Positions 41,077 through 50,343 of a stretch of DNA of 64,000 nucleotides are shown here, in pieces (within the stretch, counting starts at the first letter, position 1; each line of letters begins with the position of its first letter). Below the pieces are notes generated by a model. The model did not search any database and was not told the origin of the DNA. It saw nothing but the letters and a program-made list of their open reading frames with translations. The position numbers and the translations under genes are program-made. The stretch lies in contig QAMT01000002.1 in assembly GCA_003150755.1 (NCBI GenBank), positions 563,135 to 627,134 of the forward strand. The letters run 5' to 3'. Origin of the DNA: Phascolarctobacterium sp. Lineage in GTDB: Bacteria; Bacillota; Negativicutes; Acidaminococcales; Acidaminococcaceae.

Positions 41077-42480
41077 TTATTTACCGATACAGAATTTAGA
41101 GAAAATTTCATTGATGATTTCATCGCGGACAGCATCACCGGTAATTTCTCCAAGGTATTCAGCCGCATTGCGCAAATCTATCATAATGCAGTCATACGGC
41201 AAATGAGCTTCTGCCGCTGCCAATGCGTCATCCATACTTGTAAGGCTGTTACGTAAAAGATTTTCATGGCGGGCGTTCTGTACATAAACACCGTCACCCA
41301 AATGCCTGTCATTACCATATACAAATTTTTGCAGCCACTCCGTAAAATCATCAAAACCTGCCCCGGTTTTAGCAGATAATTCAATTACAGGCGCTGTTTT
41401 AAATTCATCCGGCAAACCGTTTTTAACATTGGCGCTGCCCAAATCACTTTTATTTATTATTATAACATACTGACGGCCTTTAACTAACGATAGTATCTCC
41501 ATGTCATCATCCGCCAGCGGCTGAGAACCGTCAAGCACAACAATTGCAAGTTCTGCTTCACTCAAAATGCGGCGGCTTTTTTCTACGCCGATACGTTCAA
41601 CATAATCTTCCGTATCCCTGATACCAGCTGTATCCGCCAGAACAATCGGTATGCCGCCCAGCAAAAACTGCTCTTCAATAACGTCGCGCGTTGTACCTGC
41701 AAATTCAGAAACAATCGCCCTGTCCTCTTTCAGCAAAAAGTTAAGAAAACTGGATTTACCGACATTCGGTTTGCCGATAATCGCAACCTTCAAACCTTCG
41801 CGCAAAATTTTACCGGTATGGGCATTTTCCAAAAGTTTTTTTACACCGTCAACTGTTTTATTTACCTCAGTCAAAACATTGCCAAAAGTTATTTCTTCAA
41901 TATCGTCTTCCGGATAATCAATAACAGCTTCCAAATTAACAATTACATCCAGCAGTTCCCTGCGCAAAGCACGTACTTCTTTAGAAAGCTGCCCTTCCTG
42001 CTGGCGCACGGCAACTTTCAAAGCAGCATCACTGCGCGATTTAATAATATCCATAACTGCCTCTGCCTGCACAAGGTCAATGCGTCCGTTTAAAAAAGCA
42101 CGTTTGGTAAATTCACCAGGTTCAGCAGGGCGCGCACCGGCAGCATAACTCAGCGACAAAATTTTCTGCAAAGACCTGACACCGCCATGGCACTGTATTT
42201 CTACAACATCTTCTGCCGTATAAGAATGAGGCGCACGCATATAAACAGCCATTACCTCATCGACAATACTGCCCTCAGTATCAAATACATGCCCATAAAC
42301 CAAAGTATTGGGAGCATAATCAGCCAGCTTTTTACCGGAAGCAGCTTTAAAAATTTTTTCACCGGCAGGCAAAGCATTTTCGCCGCTAATGCGGATAATG
42401 CCGATAGCCCCCTCCCCTAACGCCGTGCAGACAGCGCTGATGGTTTCTTCCTGTTCCTGTTTTATAATTTCATTCTGCAT
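41077..42480 (-). CDS. mnmE: tRNA modification GTPase MnmE
   Basis: A 467-residue potassium-dependent GTPase, partner of MnmG. The N-terminal folate-binding domain has GEGAIGIIRISG; the G domain has GKPNVGKSSFLN, the switch FAGTTRDVIEE, DTAGIRDTEDYVE and NKSDL; the protein ends with the catalytic C-terminal motif FCIGK. TTGGAG precedes the ATG. Upstream lies jag/khpB on the same strand. Confidence 0.97.
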   Translation of the reverse strand: MQNEIIKQEQEETISAVCTALGEGAIGIIRISGENALPAGEKIFKAASGKKLADYAPNTLVYGHVFDTEGSIVDEVMAVYMRAPHSYTAEDVVEIQCHGGVRSLQKILSLSYAAGARPAEPGEFTKRAFLNGRIDLVQAEAVMDIIKSRSDAALKVAVRQQEGQLSKEVRALRRELLDVIVNLEAVIDYPEDDIEEITFGNVLTEVNKTVDGVKKLLENAHTGKILREGLKVAIIGKPNVGKSSFLNFLLKEDRAIVSEFAGTTRDVIEEQFLLGGIPIVLADTAGIRDTEDYVERIGVEKSRRILSEAELAIVVLDGSQPLADDDMEILSLVKGRQYVIIINKSDLGSANVKNGLPDEFKTAPVIELSAKTGAGFDDFTEWLQKFVYGNDRHLGDGVYVQNARHENLLRNSLTSMDDALAAAEAHLPYDCIMIDLRNAAEYLGEITGDAVRDEIINEIFSKFCIGK

Positions 42481-42537
42481 AATCTGTTCTCCAAAAGAAA
42501 AACCCAGTACAAACGACTGGGTCTGAAATTAAGAAAA

Positions 42538-43320
42538 TTATTTTTTTAATTCGATTACCACGCGGCGGTAAGGTTCTTCGCCTTCGCTCAACGTAGTAAT
42601 ACGGCGGTCGTTTTGCAATGCTACATGAATAATTTTTCTTTCATGGGGATTCATCGGCTCAAGCACAACACGCTCGCCGGTACGTTTTACCTTATCAGCA
42701 AGGCGCTGTGCCAGGCGGTTCAAGGTTTCTACGCGGCGTTCGCGGTAATCTTCAATATCAATTACAATCCTGATGCGCTCAGCAGAATTTTTGTTGGCAA
42801 CAAGATTCGTAAGATACTGCAAAGAATCAAGCGTCTGTCCATGCTTGCCGATTAAAATGCCCATATCAGAGCCATGCAGTTTGAAGGTAACAACACCTTC
42901 ATTTTTATTGATGAATTTTTCCATCACAACTTCAATGCGCATGGCATTAAAGATTTTCTGCAAAAATTCTTTAGCAGCGTCAACGGCAGCTTCTTCAATT
43001 ACATACTCACGCGCTTCGCGTACTGCCGGTTTAGCTTCTTCTTTTTTAACAGTTTCCCTTGCAGCAGCAGCTTCTTCCTTGCCGGCTTTATAATCTTCTT
43101 TAATGCTGTCTACGGTTTCATCAACAATATCGCCGATTTTTTTGGCAGCATCTTTTAAAGTAACCCTGATTTTGGCTTTTTTGGCAAACAGACCAAAAAT
43201 ACCATTTTTAGCTTCTTCAATTACTTCAACATTTACTTTATCAGCAGTGGTTTTTAATTCCTTTAAAGCATCATTCAATGCATCTTCAACGGTTTTACCG
43301 GTTTTTTCAATAAAATCCAT
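42538..43320 (-). CDS. khpB: RNA-binding protein Jag/KhpB
   Basis: A 260-residue protein with the Jag_N domain (KTVEDALNDALKEL, then AKNGIFGLFAKKAKIRV), a linker rich in Glu/Ala, a KH domain with the GILIGKHGQTLDSLQYLTN loop, and an R3H domain (ERVVLEPMNPHERKIIHVAL). KhpB works with KhpA as a global RNA-binding pair and is linked to cell elongation. It follows yidC by 15 bases, the usual spoIIIJ-jag order. Confidence 0.95.
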   Translation of the reverse strand: MDFIEKTGKTVEDALNDALKELKTTADKVNVEVIEEAKNGIFGLFAKKAKIRVTLKDAAKKIGDIVDETVDSIKEDYKAGKEEAAAARETVKKEEAKPAVREAREYVIEEAAVDAAKEFLQKIFNAMRIEVVMEKFINKNEGVVTFKLHGSDMGILIGKHGQTLDSLQYLTNLVANKNSAERIRIVIDIEDYRERRVETLNRLAQRLADKVKRTGERVVLEPMNPHERKIIHVALQNDRRITTLSEGEEPYRRVVIELKK

Positions 43321-43335
43321 CTTTACATACTCCCT

Positions 43336-44004
43336 TTATTTCTGTCCGCGTTCCATAAAAATCTGCTGTCCAATCTGCATAAGGTTCATTACAACCCAGT
43401 ACAGTACAAGGCCGGTCGGGAAGCTGATGCTGATATAACCGATAAACAGCGGCATACCATACAGCATAACCTGATTCTGAGTAGTAGAAGTATCCGGCAT
43501 CGTCATTCTTGACTGAATAAAAGTAGTCAGCGCAGAAAGTACCGGCAATACGGCATAAGCGTACATTTCCGGACCGCCTGCCGACATGAATTCGCTCAGG
43601 CTTCTGGAAATATCAAGGCCGAAAAATAACGGAGAACCCTGATACTGGAAATCACGGATACCATAGAAAATACCAATAAGAATAGGCATCTGAATCAGAA
43701 GCGGCAGGCAGCCTGCCAGCGGATTGACGCCTTCGCTCTTATAAAGCTGTGCCATAGCTTCGTTGGCTTTAATCTTATCGCCTTTGTATTTTTCCTGAAT
43801 AGCTTTCATTTTCGGCTGCAAACGCTGCATAGCCTTCATCGACTGAATCTGCTTTTTGGTAAGCGGATAAGTAGCCAGCTTAACAATAACGGTCAACAAA
43901 ATAATGGCAAAACCATAATTGGCAAAGCCAAAAGATGCGCTGATGTTATAAAGAATAGTAATTACTTCCTGTACAATACTGCTTAAAAAATCCAAATTTT
44001 TCAA
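43336..44004 (-). CDS. yidC: Membrane protein insertase YidC
   Basis: A 222-residue YidC/Oxa1/SpoIIIJ insertase with about five membrane helices. The hydrophilic-groove positive charge is in LLTVIVKLATYPLTKKQIQS, followed by the cytoplasmic hairpin LQPKMKAIQEKYKGDK and the helices NPLAGCLPLLIQMPILIGIFYG. It lacks the large periplasmic domain of Gram-negative YidC and has no lipobox. It stands in the rpmH-rnpA-yidD-yidC-jag series. Confidence 0.96.
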   Translation of the reverse strand: MKNLDFLSSIVQEVITILYNISASFGFANYGFAIILLTVIVKLATYPLTKKQIQSMKAMQRLQPKMKAIQEKYKGDKIKANEAMAQLYKSEGVNPLAGCLPLLIQMPILIGIFYGIRDFQYQGSPLFFGLDISRSLSEFMSAGGPEMYAYAVLPVLSALTTFIQSRMTMPDTSTTQNQVMLYGMPLFIGYISISFPTGLVLYWVVMNLMQIGQQIFMERGQK

Positions 44005-44049
44005 CTCCCTGGTTAAGTATATGTATTTTTAAATACATAAGTTTCAAGT

Positions 44050-44259
44050 TTAATCAACTGGGTCATATCCCCCGGGATGGAACGGATGGCATTTTAAAAT
44101 ACGTTTCAACGCCATCCAGCTGCCTTTTAAAACGCCTTTTTTCTGTACAGCTTCCAGCGCATACTGGGAGCAGGTAGGATAAAAACGGCACCGCGGAGGA
44201 AACATCGGCGAAATAAATATCTGATAAAAACGGATTAACAGAATAATAACCGTTTTCAT
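44050..44259 (-). CDS. yidD: Membrane protein insertion efficiency factor YidD
   Basis: A 69-residue protein with the YidD pattern: LIRFYQIFISPMFPPRCRFYP, TCSQYALEAVQKKG, and the C-terminal CHPFHPGGYDPVD. It aids YidC-dependent insertion. Its start follows rnpA by ten bases. Confidence 0.97.
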   Translation of the reverse strand: MKTVIILLIRFYQIFISPMFPPRCRFYPTCSQYALEAVQKKGVLKGSWMALKRILKCHPFHPGGYDPVD

Positions 44260-44269
44260 ATTCTCACCT

Positions 44270-44638
44270 TTACTTTAGTAAACCTGCCCTTTTGGCCAAA
44301 CGCATAAAAATTCTGTCATAAGTATAAATATCGGCTTCCACCAGTTTTTTACGGGCCACCCAGATAATCTGCACCGAATCCTTAAGCTCTACGCGCCTGT
44401 GGCGGAAAACTTCGCGCATCATGCGTTTAACCCTGTTGCGCACAACGGCACTGCCCATTTTTTTACCAACTGCAAAACCGATTTTTATATTTTTTTCTTC
44501 ATTAGGCAATACATACATAACAGACATAGAGTCTACAACTGACCTGCCTGTTTTGTAAACAATCTGAAAAGCATTTTTCGATTTAATTTTGTTTTCTTTT
44601 TTAAAAGAAAAATCCCTGTCTGTTTTCAAATTATGCAT
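44270..44638 (-). CDS. rnpA: Ribonuclease P protein component
   Basis: A 122-residue basic protein that binds the RNase P RNA. FSFKKENKIKSKNAFQIVYK opens the family fold, and the RNR motif is GSAVVRNRVKRMMREVFR. AGGTG precedes the ATG at 44638. The hairpin between rpmH and this gene would lower its expression relative to L34. Confidence 0.96.
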   Translation of the reverse strand: MHNLKTDRDFSFKKENKIKSKNAFQIVYKTGRSVVDSMSVMYVLPNEEKNIKIGFAVGKKMGSAVVRNRVKRMMREVFRHRRVELKDSVQIIWVARKKLVEADIYTYDRIFMRLAKRAGLLK

Positions 44639-44659
44639 ACACACCTGCCCGCATTGAAA

Positions 44660-44685
44660 AAATAGGCCGTTTGAGCGGCCTATTT
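44660..44685 (-). terminator. Attenuator between rpmH and rnpA
   Basis: AAATAGGCCG (44660-44669) pairs with CGGCCTATTT (44676-44685), with a T-run toward rnpA on the minus strand. Confidence 0.8.
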
Positions 44686-44691
44686 ATAATA

Positions 44692-44826
44692 TTATGCAGA
44701 CAATTTCTTTCTGCCTCTTGCACGTCTTCTTTTTAAAACCTGACGTCCGCCCAAAGTTTTCATTCTTTCTCTGAAACCATGGGTTCTTTTCCTTCTAAGG
44801 TTATTCGGTTGAAAAGTACGCTTCAT
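44692..44826 (-). CDS. rpmH: 50S ribosomal protein L34
   Basis: Forty-four residues, too short for most gene lists. It opens MKRTFQPNNLRRKRTHGF, contains RERMKTLGGRQVLKRRR and ends GRKKLSA, the full L34 pattern. GGAGG lies before the ATG. It is the first gene of the minus-strand series that runs from the origin. Confidence 0.98.
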   Translation of the reverse strand: MKRTFQPNNLRRKRTHGFRERMKTLGGRQVLKRRRARGRKKLSA

Positions 44827-45110
44827 GAACTGCTACCTCCTTACTCTTGACAGTTTTATCAAATTCTCTATTTTAATGAATTGATAGCTGATAAAATTAT
44901 ATTAGATACTCCGTTAAGTGTCAAGAATAAACAAGGCTATAAAAAAGGTTTTTTCAAGAAATTTCAGTATAAAATGTAATTTGTACTGTAAAATTACATA
45001 AAAAACAAAGCAATTGATAAAAAACACTAATTTTGTTAAAATAAATAGATAGACAAATCACAGGACCGGCAGCGTCAAAAACAAAAATTCAGCGGAAAGG
45101 ACTAAAGCTA
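44827..45110. promoter_or_regulatory. rpmH-dnaA divergent region
   Basis: An AT-rich 284-base gap holding the divergent promoters of rpmH and dnaA. A TTGACA-like element and several TTGATA/TTTATC stretches occur, but I see no clear DnaA box cluster; the origin signals lie on the other side of dnaA. Confidence 0.5.
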
Positions 45111-46532
45111 ATGACTCCCTATAATGTATCGGAAATATGGGAACAACTGCTTCAAAGGCTCAAAAATTCCGTCAGCGAAACAGTTTATAATACTATTATA
45201 AGCCCGGCAGTGCCTCTGGCGGCATCTGGCACAGTTTTTTCAATCGGCGTCAATAATAATTTTCTGAAAAAATGGCTGGAAGAAAATTATAAAACCATTA
45301 TTGAAAACCTGCTTGCGGAAATAACCGGACAGGAATTCAGACTGAAGATAGAAAATCTGGATTTTCAGGCGCCTCAGCCGGTTAAGGAATATATGGTAAA
45401 AGAAGAAACCGTGCCGCCAAAGCCAGCAAAAAAAGAAATCATTCACGAAATAAAACCGGCAGAAGTTAAAAATACTTATGTACAGCCGGCGCTTTTCGAA
45501 GAACAGATGCCAAGCAACCTTAATATCAAATATACATTTGATACCTTTGTTATCGGCAACTCCAACCGTTTTGCCTATGCTGCGGCACAGGCAGTGGCCG
45601 CAAAACCTGGCATTGCATATAACCCTCTTTTTATTTACGGCGGCGTAGGCCTTGGAAAAACACATCTGATGCACGCTATCGGCAACCAAATCAAAAAAAA
45701 TCAGCCCAATGCCAAGGTTTTATATATTTCCAGCGAAAAATTTCTGAATGAAATTGTAACTTCCATTGAAAAAAGGACAATGGAAAATTTTAAAAACAAA
45801 TACCGTAAAATTGACTGCCTTATTATTGATGACATTCAGTTTCTGGAAAAAAGAGAGCGTACCCTGGAAGAATTTTTCCATACTTTTAACGCCCTGTACG
45901 AAGAAAACAAACAGATTATTATTTCCAGCGACAGGCTGCCCAAACATATCAAAAATATTGAGGACCGCCTGCGTTCCCGCTTTGAATGCGGCCTCATGGC
46001 TGATATCCAGTCGCCGGACCTGGAAACAAGAATTGCCATTCTGCGTAAAAAAGCAGAACTGGAAGGCATCGAAATCCCTCATGATGTTATAACGCTGGTT
46101 GCTTCCAGCATTACTACCAATATCAGGGAAATCGAAGGGGCTTACACCAAAATTGTTGCTTACGCAGGACTGATGAATATGCCTATTACAGTAGAACTTG
46201 CCAAAAATATTCTTGATGAAATGGGCGCTACCGTACAAAGTAAGCAGATTACCTTTGAAGCCATCAACGAAGCAACAGCCAATTATTTTAAAATCAAACC
46301 TGAAGAACTGCTGACTAAAAAACGCACGCAAAGCATTGCCACGGCAAGGCATATCGCTATGTATCTCTGCCGCGAGCTGATAGACCTTTCCTATCCGCGC
46401 ATCGGCGAAATTTACGGTGGACGTGACCACAGTACGGTAATACATGCCTACGATAAAATCAACAGCCAGCGCAAAAAAGACCCTGCCATAGAAAAAGCCA
46501 TTGTTTTTCTGACAGAACAACTTAAACAGTAA
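45111..46532 (+). CDS. dnaA: Chromosomal replication initiator DnaA
   Basis: A 473-residue initiator. Domain I at the N-terminus (WEQLLQRLKNSVSE), a proline-rich linker, AAA+ domain with Walker A GGVGLGKTHLM near residue 180, Walker B CLIIDDIQF, sensor regions, and the C-terminal DnaA-box-binding signature GGRDHSTVIHAYDKI. AAAGGA precedes the ATG. Confidence 0.98.
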   Translation: MTPYNVSEIWEQLLQRLKNSVSETVYNTIISPAVPLAASGTVFSIGVNNNFLKKWLEENYKTIIENLLAEITGQEFRLKIENLDFQAPQPVKEYMVKEETVPPKPAKKEIIHEIKPAEVKNTYVQPALFEEQMPSNLNIKYTFDTFVIGNSNRFAYAAAQAVAAKPGIAYNPLFIYGGVGLGKTHLMHAIGNQIKKNQPNAKVLYISSEKFLNEIVTSIEKRTMENFKNKYRKIDCLIIDDIQFLEKRERTLEEFFHTFNALYEENKQIIISSDRLPKHIKNIEDRLRSRFECGLMADIQSPDLETRIAILRKKAELEGIEIPHDVITLVASSITTNIREIEGAYTKIVAYAGLMNMPITVELAKNILDEMGATVQSKQITFEAINEATANYFKIKPEELLTKKRTQSIATARHIAMYLCRELIDLSYPRIGEIYGGRDHSTVIHAYDKINSQRKKDPAIEKAIVFLTEQLKQ

Positions 46533-46781
46533 CTTATCAACAGTTTTCTGTGGAAAATGTGTTTAAACCTGTTGATAACATGTTAAAACAATTAAATCAA
46601 CGAGAAAAAGTTTAAAATGTTTAAAGTTATGAACAGTTTTCCACACATTATCAACATGTCTGAAAATACGATTTTATCGCGTCTTTTTCTGTTTTCAACA
46701 TTTCCACACTTACTACTATAACTACTACTAAGTTATTTAAATTATATATAGTTATTATAAAATAACGGAGGTCTGCATAAC
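46533..46781. other. oriC: Replication origin oriC
   Basis: Between dnaA and dnaN. DnaA boxes (one base or so off TTATCCACA): TTATCAACA 46534-46542, TGTGGAAAA 46549-46557, TGTTGATAA 46570-46578, TTTTCCACA 46637-46645, TTATCAACA 46648-46656, TTTTCAACA 46692-46700, ATTTCCACA 46700-46708. Directly after the last box CTA triplets follow (46709-46732), whose other strand reads 3'-GAT repeats, the DnaA-trio of Bacillus-type origins, then an AT-only stretch to 46765, the likely unwinding element. Confidence 0.9.
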
Positions 46782-47891
46782 ATGAAATTTACCTGCTCAA
46801 CCACAAGCCTTAACAAAGCTATCCAAACAGTCCAACGTGCTATTTCATCAAAGCCTACCGCCCCGATATTTTCCGGCATTCACATCATTGCCTCCGAAAA
46901 TATCCTGTATGTACAGGCAATGGATTTAAACATGGCCATTTCCTGTACTGTTGAAAGCAGCACGGAAACGAATGGAGAAATTGTCGTATCGGCCAAGCAT
47001 TTTTCTGAACTGATGCGCAAATTGCCTGGTGAAACTGTTACTATTACCAAAAATAAAGAAGAAAGAACAATTACTGTCCAGTCTGCCAAATCTGATTTTC
47101 AGCTGCTTTTAATGAATGAGGACGATTATCCGAAATTCCCGGAATTCAATCCTGAAAAGCAGATTGTGATGGAAGATGAAAAAATCAAAGAACTTATCAA
47201 AAAGACTATTTTTTCCTGTTCTACTGATGAAGCAAGGCCGCTTTTTACAGGTATTCTTGTAGAAATCGGCGAAGGAAAAATTACCTTTGTAGGCACTAAT
47301 ACGCACAGGTTGGCAATTAAAAGCATGCCTTACGATTCAGATGAAGATATGTCGATAATTATTCCTGCGCGTGTACTTTCTGAAATTGCCCGTAATCTGA
47401 CCAGCGACCTGCCGCAGGAGATTAAAATTTCACTTCTGAACAATCAGATTATGGTGGTTATCGACCAGGTAATCATTGTGTCCAGGCTTATCGAAGGTAA
47501 ATTCCCTGATTACAGGCGTGTTATTCCCCCTTCCTTCAATACCAAAACCAGGTTTAATGTTAAAGAGCTAGCCGGTGCTGTTGAAAGGGTGGCGCTGTTT
47601 TCCAGCGATGGCGATTACAGCATTATCAAAGTCAGCGTAGGAGATACGGAAATTGTTGTTACTTCCAGCAGCCCGGATGTTGGCAAGGGACGTGAGGATA
47701 TTCAGTGCCGCACCGAAGGCGATACCCTTAATGTGGCTTTTAATTCCAAATACATTCTGGATATTTTGAAAAATCTTTCTGATGAAGAAGCAGTTATGGA
47801 ACTGAATAATTCGTTAAGCCCGGTTTGTATTAAACCTGTCGGCGAAGAAAATTATATTTATATTGTTACTCCGGTAAGGGTAGTGTTCTGA
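46782..47891 (+). CDS. dnaN: DNA polymerase III beta subunit (sliding clamp)
   Basis: A 369-residue clamp. The N-terminus MKFTCSTTSLNKAIQTVQ, the block PTAPIFSGIHI, and the C-terminal EENYIYIVTPVRV with the pocket for clamp-binding peptides are typical. GGAGG precedes the ATG. It opens the plus-strand operon running to gyrA. Confidence 0.98.
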   Translation: MKFTCSTTSLNKAIQTVQRAISSKPTAPIFSGIHIIASENILYVQAMDLNMAISCTVESSTETNGEIVVSAKHFSELMRKLPGETVTITKNKEERTITVQSAKSDFQLLLMNEDDYPKFPEFNPEKQIVMEDEKIKELIKKTIFSCSTDEARPLFTGILVEIGEGKITFVGTNTHRLAIKSMPYDSDEDMSIIIPARVLSEIARNLTSDLPQEIKISLLNNQIMVVIDQVIIVSRLIEGKFPDYRRVIPPSFNTKTRFNVKELAGAVERVALFSSDGDYSIIKVSVGDTEIVVTSSSPDVGKGREDIQCRTEGDTLNVAFNSKYILDILKNLSDEEAVMELNNSLSPVCIKPVGEENYIYIVTPVRVVF

Positions 47892-47892
47892 T

Positions 47893-48117
47893 ATGCAAAA
47901 AATGAATGTACAGATTGAAACTGAATATATTACTTTAACCAATCTTTTGAAATATGCCGGTGTGGTAATGAGCGGCGGCCAGGCGCATGAACTTATTGAA
48001 GCGGGAATGGTAAAGCTGAACGGACAGTCTGTCAGTGAAAAACGCAAAAAAATCCGTGCCGGTGATTTGGTTGAAATAAAAGATTTGGCAGCAATAACTG
48101 TAGAAAATGAAAATTAA
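47893..48117 (+). CDS. S4-domain RNA-binding protein (YaaA-like)
   Basis: A 74-residue S4 domain protein found between dnaN and recF in many Firmicutes. TLTNLLKYAGVVMSGGQAHELIEAG and VKLNGQSVSEKRKKIRAGD form the RNA-binding fold. It overlaps recF by 11 bases. Its role, perhaps in ribosome assembly, is not settled. Confidence 0.9.
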   Translation: MQKMNVQIETEYITLTNLLKYAGVVMSGGQAHELIEAGMVKLNGQSVSEKRKKIRAGDLVEIKDLAAITVENEN

Positions 48118-49237
48118 CGGTCTTTATCTGCATAATTTCAGAAATTATCAGCAATGCAGCTTGCAGTTTCCGGCAATGGTGAATATTCTGTACGGTAAAA
48201 ATGCCCAGGGAAAAACCAATTTGCTGGAAGCTGTGTTTTATGCTGCCTTTGGCATGTCGCACCGCACTTCACAGGAGGATGACCTGTTTGGTGAGGGACG
48301 GCGCGAACTGGCAGTAAAGGTTGATTTTACAAGCTTTGATGCAGAGTATGATATAAAAATCAAGCGGTACGAACAGCACGGACGTATTAAAAAAGAACTG
48401 CTGCTTGATAATGTCAGCATTAAAGCTAAAGAGCATTACGGAACCTTGAATGCAGTAATGTTTTCGCCGGAGGATTTACAGCTGATTAAGGGTGAGCCGC
48501 AGCTGCGCCGCCGTTTTTTTGATATGCAGATAGCGCAGACCGATAAAGCCTATTATGAGCTTTTGGTAAAATATAACCGTTTGCTTTTGCAGCGCAACAG
48601 ACTGCTCAAAACTATACGTGATGAAGGATGCGGCAAAGAGCAGCTCATCTTATGGGATAACGAATTAAGTACGGCGGCTGCCGTAATTGTGCAGAAAAGG
48701 CTGGCAGCTTTGCAAAAATTACTGGCTATTGCCAGTAAAATTTATGCTTCTATTGCCGGCAGCGGTGAAGAACTTAATATAAAATACGGCTTAAAAAGCA
48801 GCAATGATTTTATTTTAGAGCAGGAAAATAAAACAGATGCTGAATGGAAGTGTTTTTATATGCAGGAACTTAAAACCCGTCAGGCACTGGATATTCTGCG
48901 CGGTAATACAAGTATCGGTCCGCACAGAGATGATTTGTTTTTTTATGTCAGCGGCAGGCTGCTTAAAGCGTTTGGTTCGCAGGGTCAGCAGCGCAGTGCG
49001 GCGCTGGCATTAAAGCTGGCTCAGCTTGAATATGTAAAAAATGCTGTCGGTGAGTATCCGGTACTGCTTTTGGACGACGTTATGAGCGAACTGGATGCTG
49101 ACAGGAGAACGCATTTATTAAAATTTATTGACGGCAGGGTGCAGACTTTTATTACAGTTAATGATAAACACCTGATACCGGATTTAAACAACAATGCTTA
49201 TTTTTATATTGAAAACGGAAAGGTAACGCAGGGCTGA
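48107..49237 (+). CDS. recF: DNA replication and repair protein RecF
   Basis: A 376-residue SMC-like ATPase loading RecA at gaps. Walker A YGKNAQGKTNLLEA near residue 30, signature FGSQGQQRSAALALKLAQ, Walker B PVLLLDDVMSELD. It starts inside the S4 gene and ends overlapping the next gene by one base. Confidence 0.97.
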   Translation: MKINGLYLHNFRNYQQCSLQFPAMVNILYGKNAQGKTNLLEAVFYAAFGMSHRTSQEDDLFGEGRRELAVKVDFTSFDAEYDIKIKRYEQHGRIKKELLLDNVSIKAKEHYGTLNAVMFSPEDLQLIKGEPQLRRRFFDMQIAQTDKAYYELLVKYNRLLLQRNRLLKTIRDEGCGKEQLILWDNELSTAAAVIVQKRLAALQKLLAIASKIYASIAGSGEELNIKYGLKSSNDFILEQENKTDAEWKCFYMQELKTRQALDILRGNTSIGPHRDDLFFYVSGRLLKAFGSQGQQRSAALALKLAQLEYVKNAVGEYPVLLLDDVMSELDADRRTHLLKFIDGRVQTFITVNDKHLIPDLNNNAYFYIENGKVTQG

Positions 49238-50049
49238 TGGAAAATATAGAGCAGATTTTACTGAATATGCTGCCGGGCAAGGAAGAAAAAGATGCTTATC
49301 TTGTTTTTTATTTGCAAAGCAGATGGCAAAATATCTGCGGCGGTAATGTAGCCAAACATTCCAAACCGGTCCATTTTGAAAACAAGGTTCTGTTTATCAA
49401 TACCGATAGTTCTGTCTGGTCCAATCATTTACTGCTGATGAAAAAGCAGTTTTTAAAAAATATCAACGGCGCACTTAATAAAAGAGCAGTTAACGATTTA
49501 AAATTTTTTAACGGCAGCGTTGATAACTTGTTTTTAAAAAAAGCATCAGATAATGAACAGCAGGAAAATATTGTTTTAAATAAAGATGAGATTGAAAAAA
49601 TAAAAAATCTGACCGGAATGGTAAAAAATGCCAAGCTGCGGCAGAGTTTACTTTCTTTTAAAGCAGCTTCGGCTAAAAGAGAAAAATTTTTAGTGCAGCA
49701 TGGCGCTGAAAAATGCCGTAAATGCGGAGCAGTTATCAGCAGCGGCGGCAATTTATGCAATGTCTGCGCTCGTTACGAAAAAGAACAGCAGCATGACGCT
49801 GTGTTAAAGTTTTTGCTTACCGAACCCTGGTCGGATTACGAAAACTGTAAAAAAACGCTGAATTGTGATAAAATATTATACGACAGCGTTAAAAATAACC
49901 TTAAACAGCATTATTACGCTAAAGTTGCCGCTAATACGGCTACAACTGGTGATGAAATGCTGGCCGTGATGTTTAAGACCGGTAAACCGCCGGTGTTAAT
50001 TGATGATAAAACCTATCAGAATGTTTTGGCCAATTTGCGGAGGAAATAG
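49237..50049 (+). CDS. DUF721/DciA-like protein with zinc finger
   Basis: A 270-residue protein. The first 100 residues are a DUF721 (DciA) domain: WQNICGGNVAKHSKPVHFEN, LFINTDSSVWSNHLLLMKKQ-FLKNINGAL. DciA loads or assists the replicative helicase in bacteria without DnaC/DnaI. Unusually, a zinc ribbon follows (CRKCGAV...CNVC, about residues 159-178), then a helical tail. Position between recF and remB fits a replication role. Whether it replaces DnaI here is an inference. Confidence 0.8.
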   Translation: MENIEQILLNMLPGKEEKDAYLVFYLQSRWQNICGGNVAKHSKPVHFENKVLFINTDSSVWSNHLLLMKKQFLKNINGALNKRAVNDLKFFNGSVDNLFLKKASDNEQQENIVLNKDEIEKIKNLTGMVKNAKLRQSLLSFKAASAKREKFLVQHGAEKCRKCGAVISSGGNLCNVCARYEKEQQHDAVLKFLLTEPWSDYENCKKTLNCDKILYDSVKNNLKQHYYAKVAANTATTGDEMLAVMFKTGKPPVLIDDKTYQNVLANLRRK

Positions 50050-50050
50050 T

Positions 50051-50332
50051 ATGTATTTGCATTTGGGCTCTGATTTTGTTATTAAAAATACCGATATCAT
50101 TGCTATCTTTAATATCAGAAACCAGAAAAACAACGTATTCAAAAACTATCTGCAAAAGCAGTGTGAAAACCATAAATACGAAGTAGTTGATTTATCGGAG
50201 AATGGAGAATATTCCAGTTGTATCCTTACGGATGATAAAATCTATCTTTCGGGAATTTCGGCTCTAACCTTGAAAAAACGCGCCGAGGACGATTTTGGCA
50301 TTGAAGTTTACAACAGAAGCCGTGATAATTGA
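50051..50332 (+). CDS. remB: RemB-like (DUF370) regulator
   Basis: A 93-residue protein of the RemA/RemB (DUF370) group, DNA-binding or regulatory proteins known from Bacillus matrix control. MYLHLGSDFVIKNTDIIAIF and the C-terminal DDKIYLSGISALTLKKRAED are typical. GGAGGA precedes the ATG at 50051. Its place just before gyrB is the usual one. Confidence 0.88.
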   Translation: MYLHLGSDFVIKNTDIIAIFNIRNQKNNVFKNYLQKQCENHKYEVVDLSENGEYSSCILTDDKIYLSGISALTLKKRAEDDFGIEVYNRSRDN

Positions 50333-50343
50333 TGGAGGTAAAG

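Noticed and set aside
45720..46520. Minus-strand open frame across dnaA
   Set aside because: Shadow of dnaA; no motifs and no start signals.
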